NCBI GenBank assembly: GCA_026125795.1
Contig: JAHCKM010000003.1
Location: 186,001 to 250,000 of the forward strand
DNA: 64,000 nucleotides
From: Burkholderiaceae bacterium
Lineage (GTDB): Bacteria > Pseudomonadota > Gammaproteobacteria > Burkholderiales > Burkholderiaceae_C
Direction of reading: 5' to 3'
Program-made: the position numbers and the translations under genes
Part shown: positions 1 through 8,727 of the stretch, in pieces
How positions within the stretch are numbered: position 1 is the first letter of the stretch
Layout: every line of letters begins with the position of its first letter
Notes under the pieces: model-generated
What the model was told of the DNA's origin: nothing
The model's database searches: none
What the model saw: only the letters and a program-made list of their open reading frames with translations

Positions 1-2314
1 GGCCGCTCACCGTGTAGATGTTGCCGGTGGCCGGACGCCCGTTCTCGAAGCCGGCCACCTCGGGCACCGGGGGGATGGCGCCGGTGTTGATCAGTTGCGC
101 GCTGGCGCCGATCTGCCAGGTCTGCGTCACCGGACGCGTGACGCCGACCTGAGCCTGCGTCACATACGGCGTCGTGCGCTTGATCTGGTCGCGCAGCTCG
201 GGCACGGTCAGCGGCGGCGGCCCGGTCAGCTTGTCCTGGATGCGGTTGTAGAGCGCGCCCGTCACCGGGTCGGCGAAGGTCAGCGCATTGCCCAGTGCCA
301 GCAGCGTCAGCGCGCGCCGGTCGTACAGCACGTTGAAGACGGTGGCGTCCTCGAGCACCAGCGTGCCTTGCACGGTGGCGATGTTCAGACCCTTGATTGC
401 GGTGTCGTAGTCGAACTGCGAAAAGACCGACGCGCCGCCTTTGAAGTAGCGCATCTCGATGCCGACCGCCTGCCGATCGACCTCGCTGTCGATGCGCTGC
501 TGGATGGCGTACAGGCCGGCACCGAAATTCGGCAGCAGCCCTTCGGCGTCAAGCGACACGCCGGCGAAGCGGCGCCTGGAATCGAAATACTTGTCGGCAG
601 GCATGCCACCGACGGCGCCCAGCTTGATCTTGGGGCGCACCAGGTAGCTTGCTGCCACGCCGTCAAAACGACCCAGCACGCCGCCGCCTTGCGGCGACTG
701 CCGGCCCAGCCGTACCGCGTAGCCATCGGCCAGCGACTTGTAGTCGAAGTACAGCGAAGACAGCCGGTTCTTGCTCTTGTCGCTGCGCTCCAGATCCGTG
801 GTGTACGAGTCGCGCAGGACGAAGCGCATGTCGCGATCGCCGTTGCGCTGGCGCCAGGTGAGGTCAACGTCGTTGAGCAGCTGCCGTGCCTTGTCCGACG
901 AGAGCAGCGGGTCGCCAGCGACCTGCGGCACGCCGGCGACCGCCGAGTCCTTGAAGTCCTGGCTGCGCACCTTGCCGTTTCCGCCGTAGTAGTACATCGA
1001 CACCGAGCCGGTGGTGGTGGTCTCGGTCGGCGGCTTCGGGCGTGCATCGGGTGCCGGCGCGGCCGCGGGCAATGCGGCGAGCTCGCGCCGCACCCGCTCG
1101 CTGCCTTCGCCTCTCGGGTAGAGCTGCAGATAGGTTTCGAACTCGATGCGCGCGCGGGCCACGTCACCCATGCGCGCGCGCGTGACGCCGGCCAGCTCTT
1201 GCGCCGCGCGCGTCTGGCTGTTGGGCGGCAGGTTCAACAGCTCGTTCAGTGCATCCAGCGCGGCCGCATGCTGTCCCTGGGTGAGCGCCGCCTGCGCCGT
1301 GCTGAACAACGCGGCCGCCTTGGTCTCGACCTCGGCGCTGGACAGCACCACCGGCTCGGGTGTTGGCGCCGGCACAGCAACGGACGGCGCTTGCGGTACG
1401 GCAGGCGCCGGAGCCGGTGCTGGCGCGGGCACCGGCGCGGCCATCGGAGGCGCGGGCGGCTGCGTCGCCTGTGCCGCGGGTGCAGGCGCTGCAGCGGTGG
1501 TGGTCTGCGCCGTGGCGACGACGCGCGCCTCCGGAAACGCCGACAACTGACGCAGCGCCGCTTCGGCCTGCGTGCGTGTGGCGAAGTGCCCGAGGTGGAT
1601 CTCGTGGCGCAGCCTGCCGTCGACCACGCGCTGCGCGGTGAACACGTCGTAACTTTGCAGGCCACGCGGAATCATGGTGGTGAGCTGCAGGTTGCGATCG
1701 GCAGACGACTGCAGCACGATCACGAAGCGACGCTCGCCCTCGGGGAGCGTGGCCGGCGTCAACGGCGCCGCCGGCGCCGTTGGCACGCCTGTCGTGGGCT
1801 GCGGCGGCGGTGGTGCTGCCGGAGTCGGTTGCGGCCGCACGGGCGCCGCCCGCAGCGCCGACACGGCGGCGCCGACCCCTTCGAAGACGATCTCGATGCT
1901 GCGGTTGCCGGAGCCGGCGCGCACCGCCACACGGGTGGCGTCGGCCGTGCGCATCACCAGCTTGCGGCCGCGCTCGCCGCGCTCCGGCTCGTCGGCGATC
2001 GACAGTTCCGGCAGCCCTTGCGCACGGCCCAGGCGAAGCGTCTGCGTGGCCCGCACATCGGCATTGGTGGCGTCGACCAGGTTGTAGAAGACCAAGGTCA
2101 GGTCACCCGAGCGCGTGGACACTGCGCGCTGGAACTGCACCTGGTTGGCAAAGCGCAACTGCAGCACGGCGTCGTTGCCTTCGCGACGGATGTCGAACTG
2201 GTCGATCGATTGGGCGAACGAGTGGCTCGCGATGCAGGCGAGCGCCACGGCGCTGCCGATGGGGCGGATGAGGGCGGTTGTCGTTGTTCTCACGTGTGGT
2301 GTTCCGCTGTTCAT
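1..2314 (-). CDS. SPOR/TPR protein with barrel-like C-terminus (partial)
   Basis: The frame stays open from an ATG at 2314 through the window edge, so at least 771 residues are encoded and the C-terminus is missing. A signal peptide ends near residue 39 (SHSFA-QS). A beta-rich AMIN-like N-terminal part and a Pro/Ala linker follow. Around residues 190-255 there is a SPOR-like segment (ERRFVIVLQSS ... HFATRTQAEAAL). After a second Pro/Ala linker comes a TPR-like helical pair near 325-395 (ALFSTAQAALTQGQHAAALDAL). From about residue 430 on, alternating polar/aromatic strands (MYYYGG, LYFDYKSLADGYAVRLGRQ) look like an outer-membrane barrel. It lies 35 bp downstream of two multihaem cytochromes on the same strand, so I infer an outer-membrane partner for them. 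A GTG at 2293 is an alternative start. No specific family is recognised. Confidence 0.75.
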   Translation of the reverse strand, partial: MNSGTPHVRTTTTALIRPIGSAVALACIASHSFAQSIDQFDIRREGNDAVLQLRFANQVQFQRAVSTRSGDLTLVFYNLVDATNADVRATQTLRLGRAQGLPELSIADEPERGERGRKLVMRTADATRVAVRAGSGNRSIEIVFEGVGAAVSALRAAPVRPQPTPAAPPPPQPTTGVPTAPAAPLTPATLPEGERRFVIVLQSSADRNLQLTTMIPRGLQSYDVFTAQRVVDGRLRHEIHLGHFATRTQAEAALRQLSAFPEARVVATAQTTTAAAPAPAAQATQPPAPPMAAPVPAPAPAPAPAVPQAPSVAVPAPTPEPVVLSSAEVETKAAALFSTAQAALTQGQHAAALDALNELLNLPPNSQTRAAQELAGVTRARMGDVARARIEFETYLQLYPRGEGSERVRRELAALPAAAPAPDARPKPPTETTTTGSVSMYYYGGNGKVRSQDFKDSAVAGVPQVAGDPLLSSDKARQLLNDVDLTWRQRNGDRDMRFVLRDSYTTDLERSDKSKNRLSSLYFDYKSLADGYAVRLGRQSPQGGGVLGRFDGVAASYLVRPKIKLGAVGGMPADKYFDSRRRFAGVSLDAEGLLPNFGAGLYAIQQRIDSEVDRQAVGIEMRYFKGGASVFSQFDYDTAIKGLNIATVQGTLVLEDATVFNVLYDRRALTLLALGNALTFADPVTGALYNRIQDKLTGPPPLTVPELRDQIKRTTPYVTQAQVGVTRPVTQTWQIGASAQLINTGAIPPVPEVAGFENGRPATGNIYTVSG

Positions 2315-2349
2315 GGCGAAGCCGATGCTTCGTCGGTGACGCGCTGCGA

Positions 2350-4347
2350 TCAGTCCCAGTTGCGGTAGGCGGTGCCTTTGGTGCCGAGCGGGCGATGGCA
2401 GCCCGACTGCGAGCAGTCGGTGACGCCGGTCGAGCGTTCGTGCGTCAGCGTTTTCTTCTCCATGCTGCCGAGATAGCTGGTGCCGCTCTGGTGGCAGGCC
2501 TTGCACCAGCCGGCGCCGTTGCCCTGGCTGTTGTTGTGGTTCATCGTCACGGAGCCCCAGGACGTGGTGCCCGTGTGGCACGCGTTGCAGTCCATCGCCG
2601 CGCCGTTGAGCAGCTGGATCTCGGGGATGTGGTTGGTCGGCTTGGCCAGCGCGCCCGTGGTGCCTTGTGACACATAGGCGCCGTTGTGGCAGCCCTTGCA
2701 CGACTGCGTCGCGACCACCGTGTGGTTCATCGTCGTCGACGTCGCGAAGCTGGCCTGCGACTTGTGGCACGAGTCGCACTTGGCTGAAGCCGACGTGATC
2801 GGGATGTGCGTGGCCGGCTTGCCCTTGGCCGTGCTGCCGTTGTGGCAGGTGTCGCAGGTGCCGGTGCCCACCGCATTGGCCGGCGAGTGCGCAAACGTGG
2901 CCGAGGCCCAGCTGGTGGTCGAGCGATGGCAGCTTTCGCACGCGCCGGTGATGCCGGTGTGCGTGGCGCTGGCCGGCTTGCCCACCGCGTTGAGGTAGGT
3001 GCCGCCGGGTGTCAACGTGTGGCAGCTGACGCAGCCGGTTCCGATGCTGTGGTAGGTGTGGACCTTGCCGTTGGCCCAGGTGGTGGTGCTGCCGCGATGG
3101 CAGCTGTCGCAGTTGGCGGCGGCAGTGACCGGTACCGTCTGGTACGGCACGTGGTTGGTCGGGCGCCCGTCAGCCGGCGGATAGCCGCCGGTGTGGCAGC
3201 TGGCGCACGCGTTGCTCACGGTCACCTGCGTGTGGTTCCACTTGGTCGGCGTCCAGCCCGCCGGGCTGACGTTGTGGCAGGCGAAGCAGTTGGCCGTGGT
3301 CGGGATGTGCGTGGCCGGCTTGGGCGTGGCGCTGCTGCCGTTGTGGCAGGTGATGCAGTTGGTGGCGGCGGTGAACGTGGCGTGGTCGACGCGCGCGCCG
3401 GCCCATGTGGTGGTGGTCTTGTGACAGCCCTCGCAGTTGCCGGTGACCGTGGCATGCGTCGAGGTGGCGGGTTTGCCCACCGCGCCGAGGTAGCTGCCGC
3501 CGGCACTGCCCGTGTGGCAGCTGGCGCAACCGGTGCTGACGCTCACGTTGGCGTGGAAGCGCCCGTTGGCCCAGGTGGTGACGCTGCCCTTGTGGCAGCT
3601 GTCGCAGCGTGCCGCCGCCGCGGCCGCGACGCTGGCATAGGGCACGTGGTTCGCCGGCTTGCCGCCGGCCGGTGGGTAGGCGCCGCTGTGGCAGCTGTCG
3701 CACTGACCCGCGACCACCATCTGCGTGTGCGTCCACTTGGTCGGACGCCATCCCGCGGGGCTGACGTTGTGGCAGGCGAAACACCCGCTCGCTCCGATCG
3801 GGACGTGCATCGCCGGCCGGCCGGTCGCCGAACTGCCGTTGTGACAGCTGGTGCAGTTGGTCGACGCGTTGAAGGTGCTGTGGTCTGCGGCGATTGCCGG
3901 CGTCCATGCGCTGCTGCGGTGGCAGGTGTCGCAGGACGCCAGCGTGGCGATGTGGCCGCCCGGCTTGCCGCTCGCCGTCAGGCCGTTGTGGCAGGTCTGG
4001 CAGGTGCCCGGCACGACGCCGCTGTGGCTGAAGCGCGCACCGGCGTAGGTCCTGGTGTTGTGGCAGGTGTCGCACGCCGCCTGGGTCGGCACGTGCTGCC
4101 GCGGCCGCACCACGTTGCCGCGCGCAAAGCGGTTGCCCGCCACGTGGCACGACGCGCAGTCGCGCGGCGTGCCTTTGAAGAGCCCGTCGAGGTGGCACGA
4201 TTCGCAGCGCAGCTGCACGTGCGCGCCGGTGAGCGCATAGCCGGTCTTCAAGTGGTCGAAGGGAAGCGTCGTCGTGCCCTGCGCGAACGAGCCTGCGCTG
4301 CCGGCCAACAGGAAGGCGAGCGCGAGCCATCGCATCAGCCGCTTCAT
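2350..4347 (-). CDS. Giant periplasmic multihaem cytochrome c (23 haem motifs)
   Basis: This is a 665-residue secreted cytochrome c. The signal peptide is MKRLMRWLALAFLLAGSAGS-FAQ. I count 22 CXXCH haem motifs plus one CX4CH (CSQSGCH) near the C-terminus. They sit in a repeating pattern of Gly/Ser/Thr-rich modules, in which CHNGSS, KPATHIP, CFACHNVSPAGW and similar strings recur, typical of cytochrome c3-like or doubled-CXXCH proteins. The ATG at 4347 overlaps the stop of the upstream cytochrome gene (ATGA, 4344-4347), indicating translational coupling. I rejected a longer start at 4380 because it puts a charged stretch before the signal peptide. Each haem would be attached in the periplasm by the Ccm system. 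The role is probably long-range electron transfer; substrate and direction cannot be told from sequence. Confidence 0.9.
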   Translation of the reverse strand: MKRLMRWLALAFLLAGSAGSFAQGTTTLPFDHLKTGYALTGAHVQLRCESCHLDGLFKGTPRDCASCHVAGNRFARGNVVRPRQHVPTQAACDTCHNTRTYAGARFSHSGVVPGTCQTCHNGLTASGKPGGHIATLASCDTCHRSSAWTPAIAADHSTFNASTNCTSCHNGSSATGRPAMHVPIGASGCFACHNVSPAGWRPTKWTHTQMVVAGQCDSCHSGAYPPAGGKPANHVPYASVAAAAAARCDSCHKGSVTTWANGRFHANVSVSTGCASCHTGSAGGSYLGAVGKPATSTHATVTGNCEGCHKTTTTWAGARVDHATFTAATNCITCHNGSSATPKPATHIPTTANCFACHNVSPAGWTPTKWNHTQVTVSNACASCHTGGYPPADGRPTNHVPYQTVPVTAAANCDSCHRGSTTTWANGKVHTYHSIGTGCVSCHTLTPGGTYLNAVGKPASATHTGITGACESCHRSTTSWASATFAHSPANAVGTGTCDTCHNGSTAKGKPATHIPITSASAKCDSCHKSQASFATSTTMNHTVVATQSCKGCHNGAYVSQGTTGALAKPTNHIPEIQLLNGAAMDCNACHTGTTSWGSVTMNHNNSQGNGAGWCKACHQSGTSYLGSMEKKTLTHERSTGVTDCSQSGCHRPLGTKGTAYRNWD

Positions 4348-6287
4348 CGCGCCCCCTCGATCGCCAAGCCATCGCGCCACTGCGACAGCAGGCTCGCTTC
4401 ACCCAGCACACGCGCGATGTGCCCGGCGTGGTCAGGCATCCCATGGCCGACGCGCGTGCGCACCTGTTTCCAGCGCTCGGTGACATGGCACTTCTCGCAC
4501 GTGCTGCCAAAGGCGCCGTCGTGCGTGTCGTCGCGCCGGTGGCAGCCCACGCACGCGGTGCCCACCCCCGCCGCCAGCCGGCCGGCCGGCGCGGGCGCCG
4601 TGTGGCAGCGCGCACAGGGCACGTTGCGATGGCCACCGTCGAGCGCATAGCTCGTTCGGCGCGCGTGATCGAAGCTCCAGATGCCCCAGGCGCGCGCGTT
4701 GTGGCAGCTTTCGCAGGCGGTGCCGAAGGCACGCTGGTGCTTGTCGTCGCGCTGATGGCATGCGTAGCACTCGCGCGCGGCGTCGCGGTAGCGTGCGCTC
4801 TTGTGGCAGGCGTCGCACTTGGCGATCGTGTGCTTGCCGAGCAGCGCGAAGCGCGTGCGGGAATGGTCGAAGCGCGGCGCCTTCCAGTCGCGGTCGCCGT
4901 GGCAACTGTCGCATCGCGCGCCGAGCTGGCCCTCGTGCTTGTCATCCTTCCTGTGGCAGGACACGCACTCCATCGGCGTGTCGCGATAGTGCTTGAGATC
5001 GCTGTGGCAGTCCTTGCACTGCACCTTCTTCGCCGCATGCGCGTTGCGAAGCTGGAAGCGCGTCTTCTCGTGGTCGAAGCGCCTGACGTCCTTCCAGTTG
5101 CGTTCGACGTGGCACGAGTCGCATCTCGTTCCCAGCGACGCCTCGTGCCGGTCGTCCTTCTTGTGGCAGCCGATGCAGTCCTTCGGTGCCTCCTTGTAGC
5201 GGGTGCTCGCGTGGCAGTCGGCGCACTTCACGTCGCCGTGCCTGCCCAGCAGCGGAAACTGCGTCTTGTCGTGATCGAACCTGCCTTTCTCCTTCCAGCC
5301 GCTCTCGCTGTGGCAGGAGGCGCAATCGCGGCCCAGGCTGCCCCGGTGGCCCTTGGGACCGTCGTCGTCCTTCCTGTGGCAGTCAATGCAGGCGGTGCCC
5401 AGGTCCTGCTTGTACAGATGCCCGGTGTGGCAGTCGGCGCACTTGATCGCGCGGTGCCTGCCGCGCAACGCGTACTTGGTGTCGCTGTCGTGGTTGAACA
5501 GCGACGGCTTCCAGGCTTTGGCGCCGTGACACGAGTCGCAGCGTTCACCGTACTGGCCTTTGTGACCCTTGGGGCCGTCGTCGTCCTTCTTGTGGCAGCC
5601 GACACATTGCCGCGGTGCCTCCTTGTAGTCGGCGCTTTTGCGGTGGCAATCGGTGCACTTGGCGCCGGCGTGTTTGTCCAGCAGCGGGAAGCGCGTGCGG
5701 CCGTGGTCGAACCGGGCCTTCTCCTTCCAGTCGTTCTCCGTGTGGCAGTCGGCGCATTGAGTGCCGAGCGAGCCCTTGTGCACGTCGTCCTTGCGGTGGC
5801 AGCTGTTGCAGTCCGACGGCGCCGCGCGATGTTTCTTGGCCGGCAGGTGGCACTTGTCGCATTCGACGCGTGCGTGCCTGCCGCGCAGCGCAAAGTCGGT
5901 CATCGCATGGTCGAAGCGCATGTCGTCGAGCTCGACGATGCGCGCGTTGCGGCCCTTGTGATCGGTGTGGCAGCTGCGGCAGGTCGGCGCCTTCAGCCGT
6001 CCGTGGTAGCCGGTGCGCTCACGCACGTCTTGCCCCACTTCCTTGTGGCAGTCGGTGCACAGGCGGTCTTGCGCCGCGCGATCGAAGCGCACATGGCACT
6101 TGGAGCAGTCCTCCTCCCACTTGGCATGGCCGTGCCAAAGATCGCCCGGGCGCAGGACCGACTCGATCGTCTGGGCCGGCGTCGCCGCAAGCCACGACAG
6201 CAGCAGGCAGGCGAGCAGCCAGCGGATCGGCGCCAGGAAATACGAGGCTGCGCATGGGGTCCGTTCGCATGCGAACTCAGTACGCAT
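4344..6287 (-). CDS. Giant periplasmic multihaem cytochrome c (24 haem motifs)
   Basis: This 647-residue secreted cytochrome has 24 CXXCH motifs. They lie in tandem modules of about 75-80 residues with the pattern RFDH...T.F.L.G.H....C..CH....YK.AP..C..CH.KDD.H.G.LG..C..CH....WK, so each module carries about three haems plus extra His residues for axial ligation. The hydrophobic segment WLLACLLLSWLAATPAQ is the signal peptide. The start ATG at 6287 overlaps the end of the cytochrome b gene by 11 bp, and the stop overlaps the next cytochrome by ATGA. Its Lys/Asp/His-rich composition contrasts with the Gly/Thr-rich downstream cytochrome, so the two are distinct proteins rather than duplicates. 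I infer that it accepts electrons from the membrane cytochrome b encoded immediately upstream. Confidence 0.9.
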   Translation of the reverse strand: MRTEFACERTPCAASYFLAPIRWLLACLLLSWLAATPAQTIESVLRPGDLWHGHAKWEEDCSKCHVRFDRAAQDRLCTDCHKEVGQDVRERTGYHGRLKAPTCRSCHTDHKGRNARIVELDDMRFDHAMTDFALRGRHARVECDKCHLPAKKHRAAPSDCNSCHRKDDVHKGSLGTQCADCHTENDWKEKARFDHGRTRFPLLDKHAGAKCTDCHRKSADYKEAPRQCVGCHKKDDDGPKGHKGQYGERCDSCHGAKAWKPSLFNHDSDTKYALRGRHRAIKCADCHTGHLYKQDLGTACIDCHRKDDDGPKGHRGSLGRDCASCHSESGWKEKGRFDHDKTQFPLLGRHGDVKCADCHASTRYKEAPKDCIGCHKKDDRHEASLGTRCDSCHVERNWKDVRRFDHEKTRFQLRNAHAAKKVQCKDCHSDLKHYRDTPMECVSCHRKDDKHEGQLGARCDSCHGDRDWKAPRFDHSRTRFALLGKHTIAKCDACHKSARYRDAARECYACHQRDDKHQRAFGTACESCHNARAWGIWSFDHARRTSYALDGGHRNVPCARCHTAPAPAGRLAAGVGTACVGCHRRDDTHDGAFGSTCEKCHVTERWKQVRTRVGHGMPDHAGHIARVLGEASLLSQWRDGLAIEGAR

Positions 6288-7317
6288 GCACGGCGACCAC
6301 GTGCACCACCGCACTGATGACCAACAGGTAGATGAACGGCAGGTGCGCCATGTGCCACAGCGCGAACACACGTTCGTAGGCGCTGTACTGGGCCACGCGA
6401 ACGACCGCGTTCAAGTACTGGTCGACCAGCCGGCGCGCCCGACGCTGGCGCCGTCGCAGCTCGACCGCTTCCCAGCCGTGCTGCCGTGCCAGCTGGTGCA
6501 ACGGCTGGCGCAGGTCGCGCACGCACCGCAGGTGGGTGATCCACTGCTGAATCGGCAGCAGCGCGACATGGCTCAGGTGCGTCGTCCATTCGGGGTGCGC
6601 CTGCAGCACGCGCCGCTCGAACGTCTGGAGGCGGTCCTCAACCGCCGGACAGAAGTGCAGGCGCGAACGCGCAGTGTCTTCGACCAGGCCGGCGCGACGG
6701 CGCAGCTCGTCCAGCGACGTGCGTTCGCCGTGCAGCCCGCGATGGATGCGCACGTAGATGAAGCGGCCGACGACGCCGCTGACCACCACGATGCACATGC
6801 TGATCAGCGCGACACCGGCGTTGACCGATCCGATGCGGAACTGCGAGTGAATCAAAATCAACCAGGGCCCGCTGATGCCCAACGCCAGATGGGCCCAGAA
6901 CCAGACCTTGACCTTGCCCCAGCCCTGCATGAAGCGCGCGTACTTGCGCAGCGGGTAGACGAACAGCGCCAGCATGAACGAGCCGCCAACCACGCCGATC
7001 CAGTAGCTGGTGTCGTCGTTGCGCTGGAGCAGCCCCATTTCGCCGATCTGCCACGCGGCTCCCACCAGGGCGGCCAGCAGCAAATACAGCAGCAGGTCGC
7101 CGCGGCCGACATGGCTGTCAACCGCCTGGCGCGGCGGCACGGTCGCATCGAGCTCGGGTCCGCGCGGCGACGCCTCGTCGTGCTGCGTGCGCCGCGCATC
7201 GCGCTCGGCGCGTGGCGCTGCGGCCGAGGGTGGTGTTCGCCGGCGTGGACGGACCGTCTCGTCCAACGCGACGGCTTGCGCGGTTTCGGTCAAGGGTTGG
7301 CTGGTCATGGGAGTCAT
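6277..7317 (-). CDS. Two-haem cytochrome b-type membrane protein
   Basis: The protein has about 346 residues. A charged N-terminal tail of some 70 residues precedes five hydrophobic segments. One helix carries WAHLALGISGPWLILIH and the last carries AHLPFIYLLVISAVVH. Each contains His-X13-His, the spacing that holds two b haems between two helices in NarI/b561-like cytochromes. A cytoplasmic or periplasmic loop of roughly 110 residues lies between helices four and five. It is the first gene of the minus-strand cluster and overlaps the 24-haem cytochrome, so a quinol-oxidising (or quinone-reducing) module feeding periplasmic cytochromes is the natural reading. No flavin or Fe-S subunit is encoded here. 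The start is uncertain: a GTG at 7332 or ATGs at 7317 or 7308 are all in frame, with no clear ribosome binding site. Confidence 0.75.
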   Translation of the reverse strand: MTPMTSQPLTETAQAVALDETVRPRRRTPPSAAAPRAERDARRTQHDEASPRGPELDATVPPRQAVDSHVGRGDLLLYLLLAALVGAAWQIGEMGLLQRNDDTSYWIGVVGGSFMLALFVYPLRKYARFMQGWGKVKVWFWAHLALGISGPWLILIHSQFRIGSVNAGVALISMCIVVVSGVVGRFIYVRIHRGLHGERTSLDELRRRAGLVEDTARSRLHFCPAVEDRLQTFERRVLQAHPEWTTHLSHVALLPIQQWITHLRCVRDLRQPLHQLARQHGWEAVELRRRQRRARRLVDQYLNAVVRVAQYSAYERVFALWHMAHLPFIYLLVISAVVHVVAVHAY

Positions 7318-7871
7318 GGAGGCCGCATGCACGGTTTCGGGCCATGCCGCGGCATCAGCGGAAGGCGCCTGGTGGTCTCTGAAGCGGAGTTCCCCTTCGC
7401 GCAGTTGTTGTTTCGGGCGGCGCTTGCACTGGCGCGATCAAGCCGCTCGCTCAGCTCATGGACAGTGGTTCGAGCATTTCCCCCCAACCTGAAGCCCAGA
7501 TGAGCCGCCGTTCGCACGTTGTGACGAACTGCACTTCGCGACGGTTGCCGTGCCCGCGTGCGGGATACAGAAGGTGACGATGCTGAAGCGGCTGCTGGCT
7601 GGTTCGGTTACCGCGCCGGCAAGACGCGACCACCGCGCGCGCATGGCGCGGTTCGTGCCGACCTCACCCTGCGGCGGTCGTGTTGCTTGACTGAGCATCT
7701 GCATGCCCTCCCAACGAGTTGTGCAAGTTGCACAAGTTCAATGTAGCATCGGCACCTGAGCGGAATCCGCGCTTGTTTGTCGAGTCGTAACGGCAACGGC
7801 ACTCGAATGCGGGTTCGCGATGGATGCATGAGACCGATGGCGAAACCGATCGCCCGATTGCAGCGACGCAC
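7318..7871. other. Divergent intergenic region, no convincing gene
   Basis: About 550 bp separate the cytochrome b gene (minus) from the DUF6502 gene (plus). Short frames exist on both strands, but none has a start with a ribosome binding site or a recognisable product. The only clear structure is a perfect palindrome at 7719-7735. The stretch presumably holds promoters for both flanking units. Confidence 0.5.
7719..7735. promoter_or_regulatory. Perfect 8+1+8 inverted repeat, operator-like
   Basis: TTGTGCAA-G-TTGCACAA is a perfect dyad with 8-bp arms and a one-base centre, in the AT-richest part of the divergent region. It lies about 150 bp upstream of the chosen DUF6502 start. The size and symmetry fit a dimeric transcription factor site. 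The regulator is unknown. Confidence 0.45.
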
Positions 7872-8726
7872 ATGGCGCGAAAGAACTCCGGCACACCGAC
7901 GGAACCAATCGATACAGCGCTCGGTGACGCGCTGGAGATGCTGTTGTCGCCGGTCGCGCGCCTGTGTCTGGCGCGCGGCTTGACCTTTGCCACGGCAGTG
8001 GAGTCGCTCAAGCATGCATATGTCGGCGCTGCTCGCGAGGCTCACGCGGGTCGTCACGGCACGCGAGACATCGCGCGCGTCAGTGCCGCGACGGGCATCT
8101 CGCGGCGCGAGGTGACCCGCGTCAGCAATGAATTGGTGGCGCCCTCGGTGGTGCGCGGCTCACCGGCCACCAAGGTGTTCACGCGCTGGATCGGCAGCGC
8201 CAAGCTGCGCGATCGCAACGGGCGCCCCAAGCCGCTGCGGCGGCACGGCGCCGCACCCAGCTTCGAAGCACTGTCCTATTCGGTGACGCACGACATCCAC
8301 CCGACGGTCATCCTCGACGAGCTGTGCCGCCTGGGCTTGGCGCGCCACGACGGCGACACCGGGCTGGTCCACTTGCTGCGCGACGCCTTCGCGCCGCATG
8401 AGGACCAGGGGCGCGCGCTGGCCTTCCTCGGCAGCAACGTGGGCGATCATCTCGCCGCCGCCGTGGACAACGTGCTGGCTGACAAGCCCTCGCACCTCGA
8501 GCAGGCGATCTTCGCCGACGAACTTTCACTGGACTCCGTGGCGCAGATCCGTTCACTCGTCGCAGCCCATTGGCGTTCGATGCTGTCCGAATTCGTTCCC
8601 AAGCTCGAGGCATTGATCGAGGCCGACAAGGCGGCCGGCAGGCGCGCGCGGCAGCGCGTGCGCATCGGGCTGTACAGCTTCCACACCAACATGCCCGACA
8701 TCACCGATTCCTCCGAGAAAGACTGA
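7872..8726 (+). CDS. DUF6502 family protein
   Basis: This cytosolic protein of about 284 residues is of unknown function. The N-terminal helical segment (ALGDALEMLLSPVARLCLARGLTFATAVESLKHAYVGAA) followed by a helix-turn-helix-like stretch (RDIARVSAATGISRREVTRV) is characteristic of DUF6502 proteins and suggests a winged-helix DNA-binding fold. The C-terminal half is mostly helical. The stop is one base before the next ATG, so it is co-transcribed with the DUF5666 lipoprotein, a pairing I recall from other betaproteobacteria. An earlier in-frame ATG at 7824 would add 16 residues. Neither start has a good ribosome binding site, so the choice is tentative. Confidence 0.7.
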   Translation: MARKNSGTPTEPIDTALGDALEMLLSPVARLCLARGLTFATAVESLKHAYVGAAREAHAGRHGTRDIARVSAATGISRREVTRVSNELVAPSVVRGSPATKVFTRWIGSAKLRDRNGRPKPLRRHGAAPSFEALSYSVTHDIHPTVILDELCRLGLARHDGDTGLVHLLRDAFAPHEDQGRALAFLGSNVGDHLAAAVDNVLADKPSHLEQAIFADELSLDSVAQIRSLVAAHWRSMLSEFVPKLEALIEADKAAGRRARQRVRIGLYSFHTNMPDITDSSEKD

Positions 8727-8727
8727 C

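Noticed and set aside
95-2368. A 757-codon open frame on the plus strand opposite the SPOR/TPR gene
   Set aside because: It is Arg/His/Gly-rich with no domain, and opposite-frame openness is expected in GC-rich coding DNA. The minus frame has a signal peptide and recognisable domains.
2400-6100. Regularly spaced short repeats of the TGGCA(G/C) type as a CRISPR or DNA repeat array
   Set aside because: They are codons of the CXXCH haem motifs read on the minus strand; spacing follows the protein modules.
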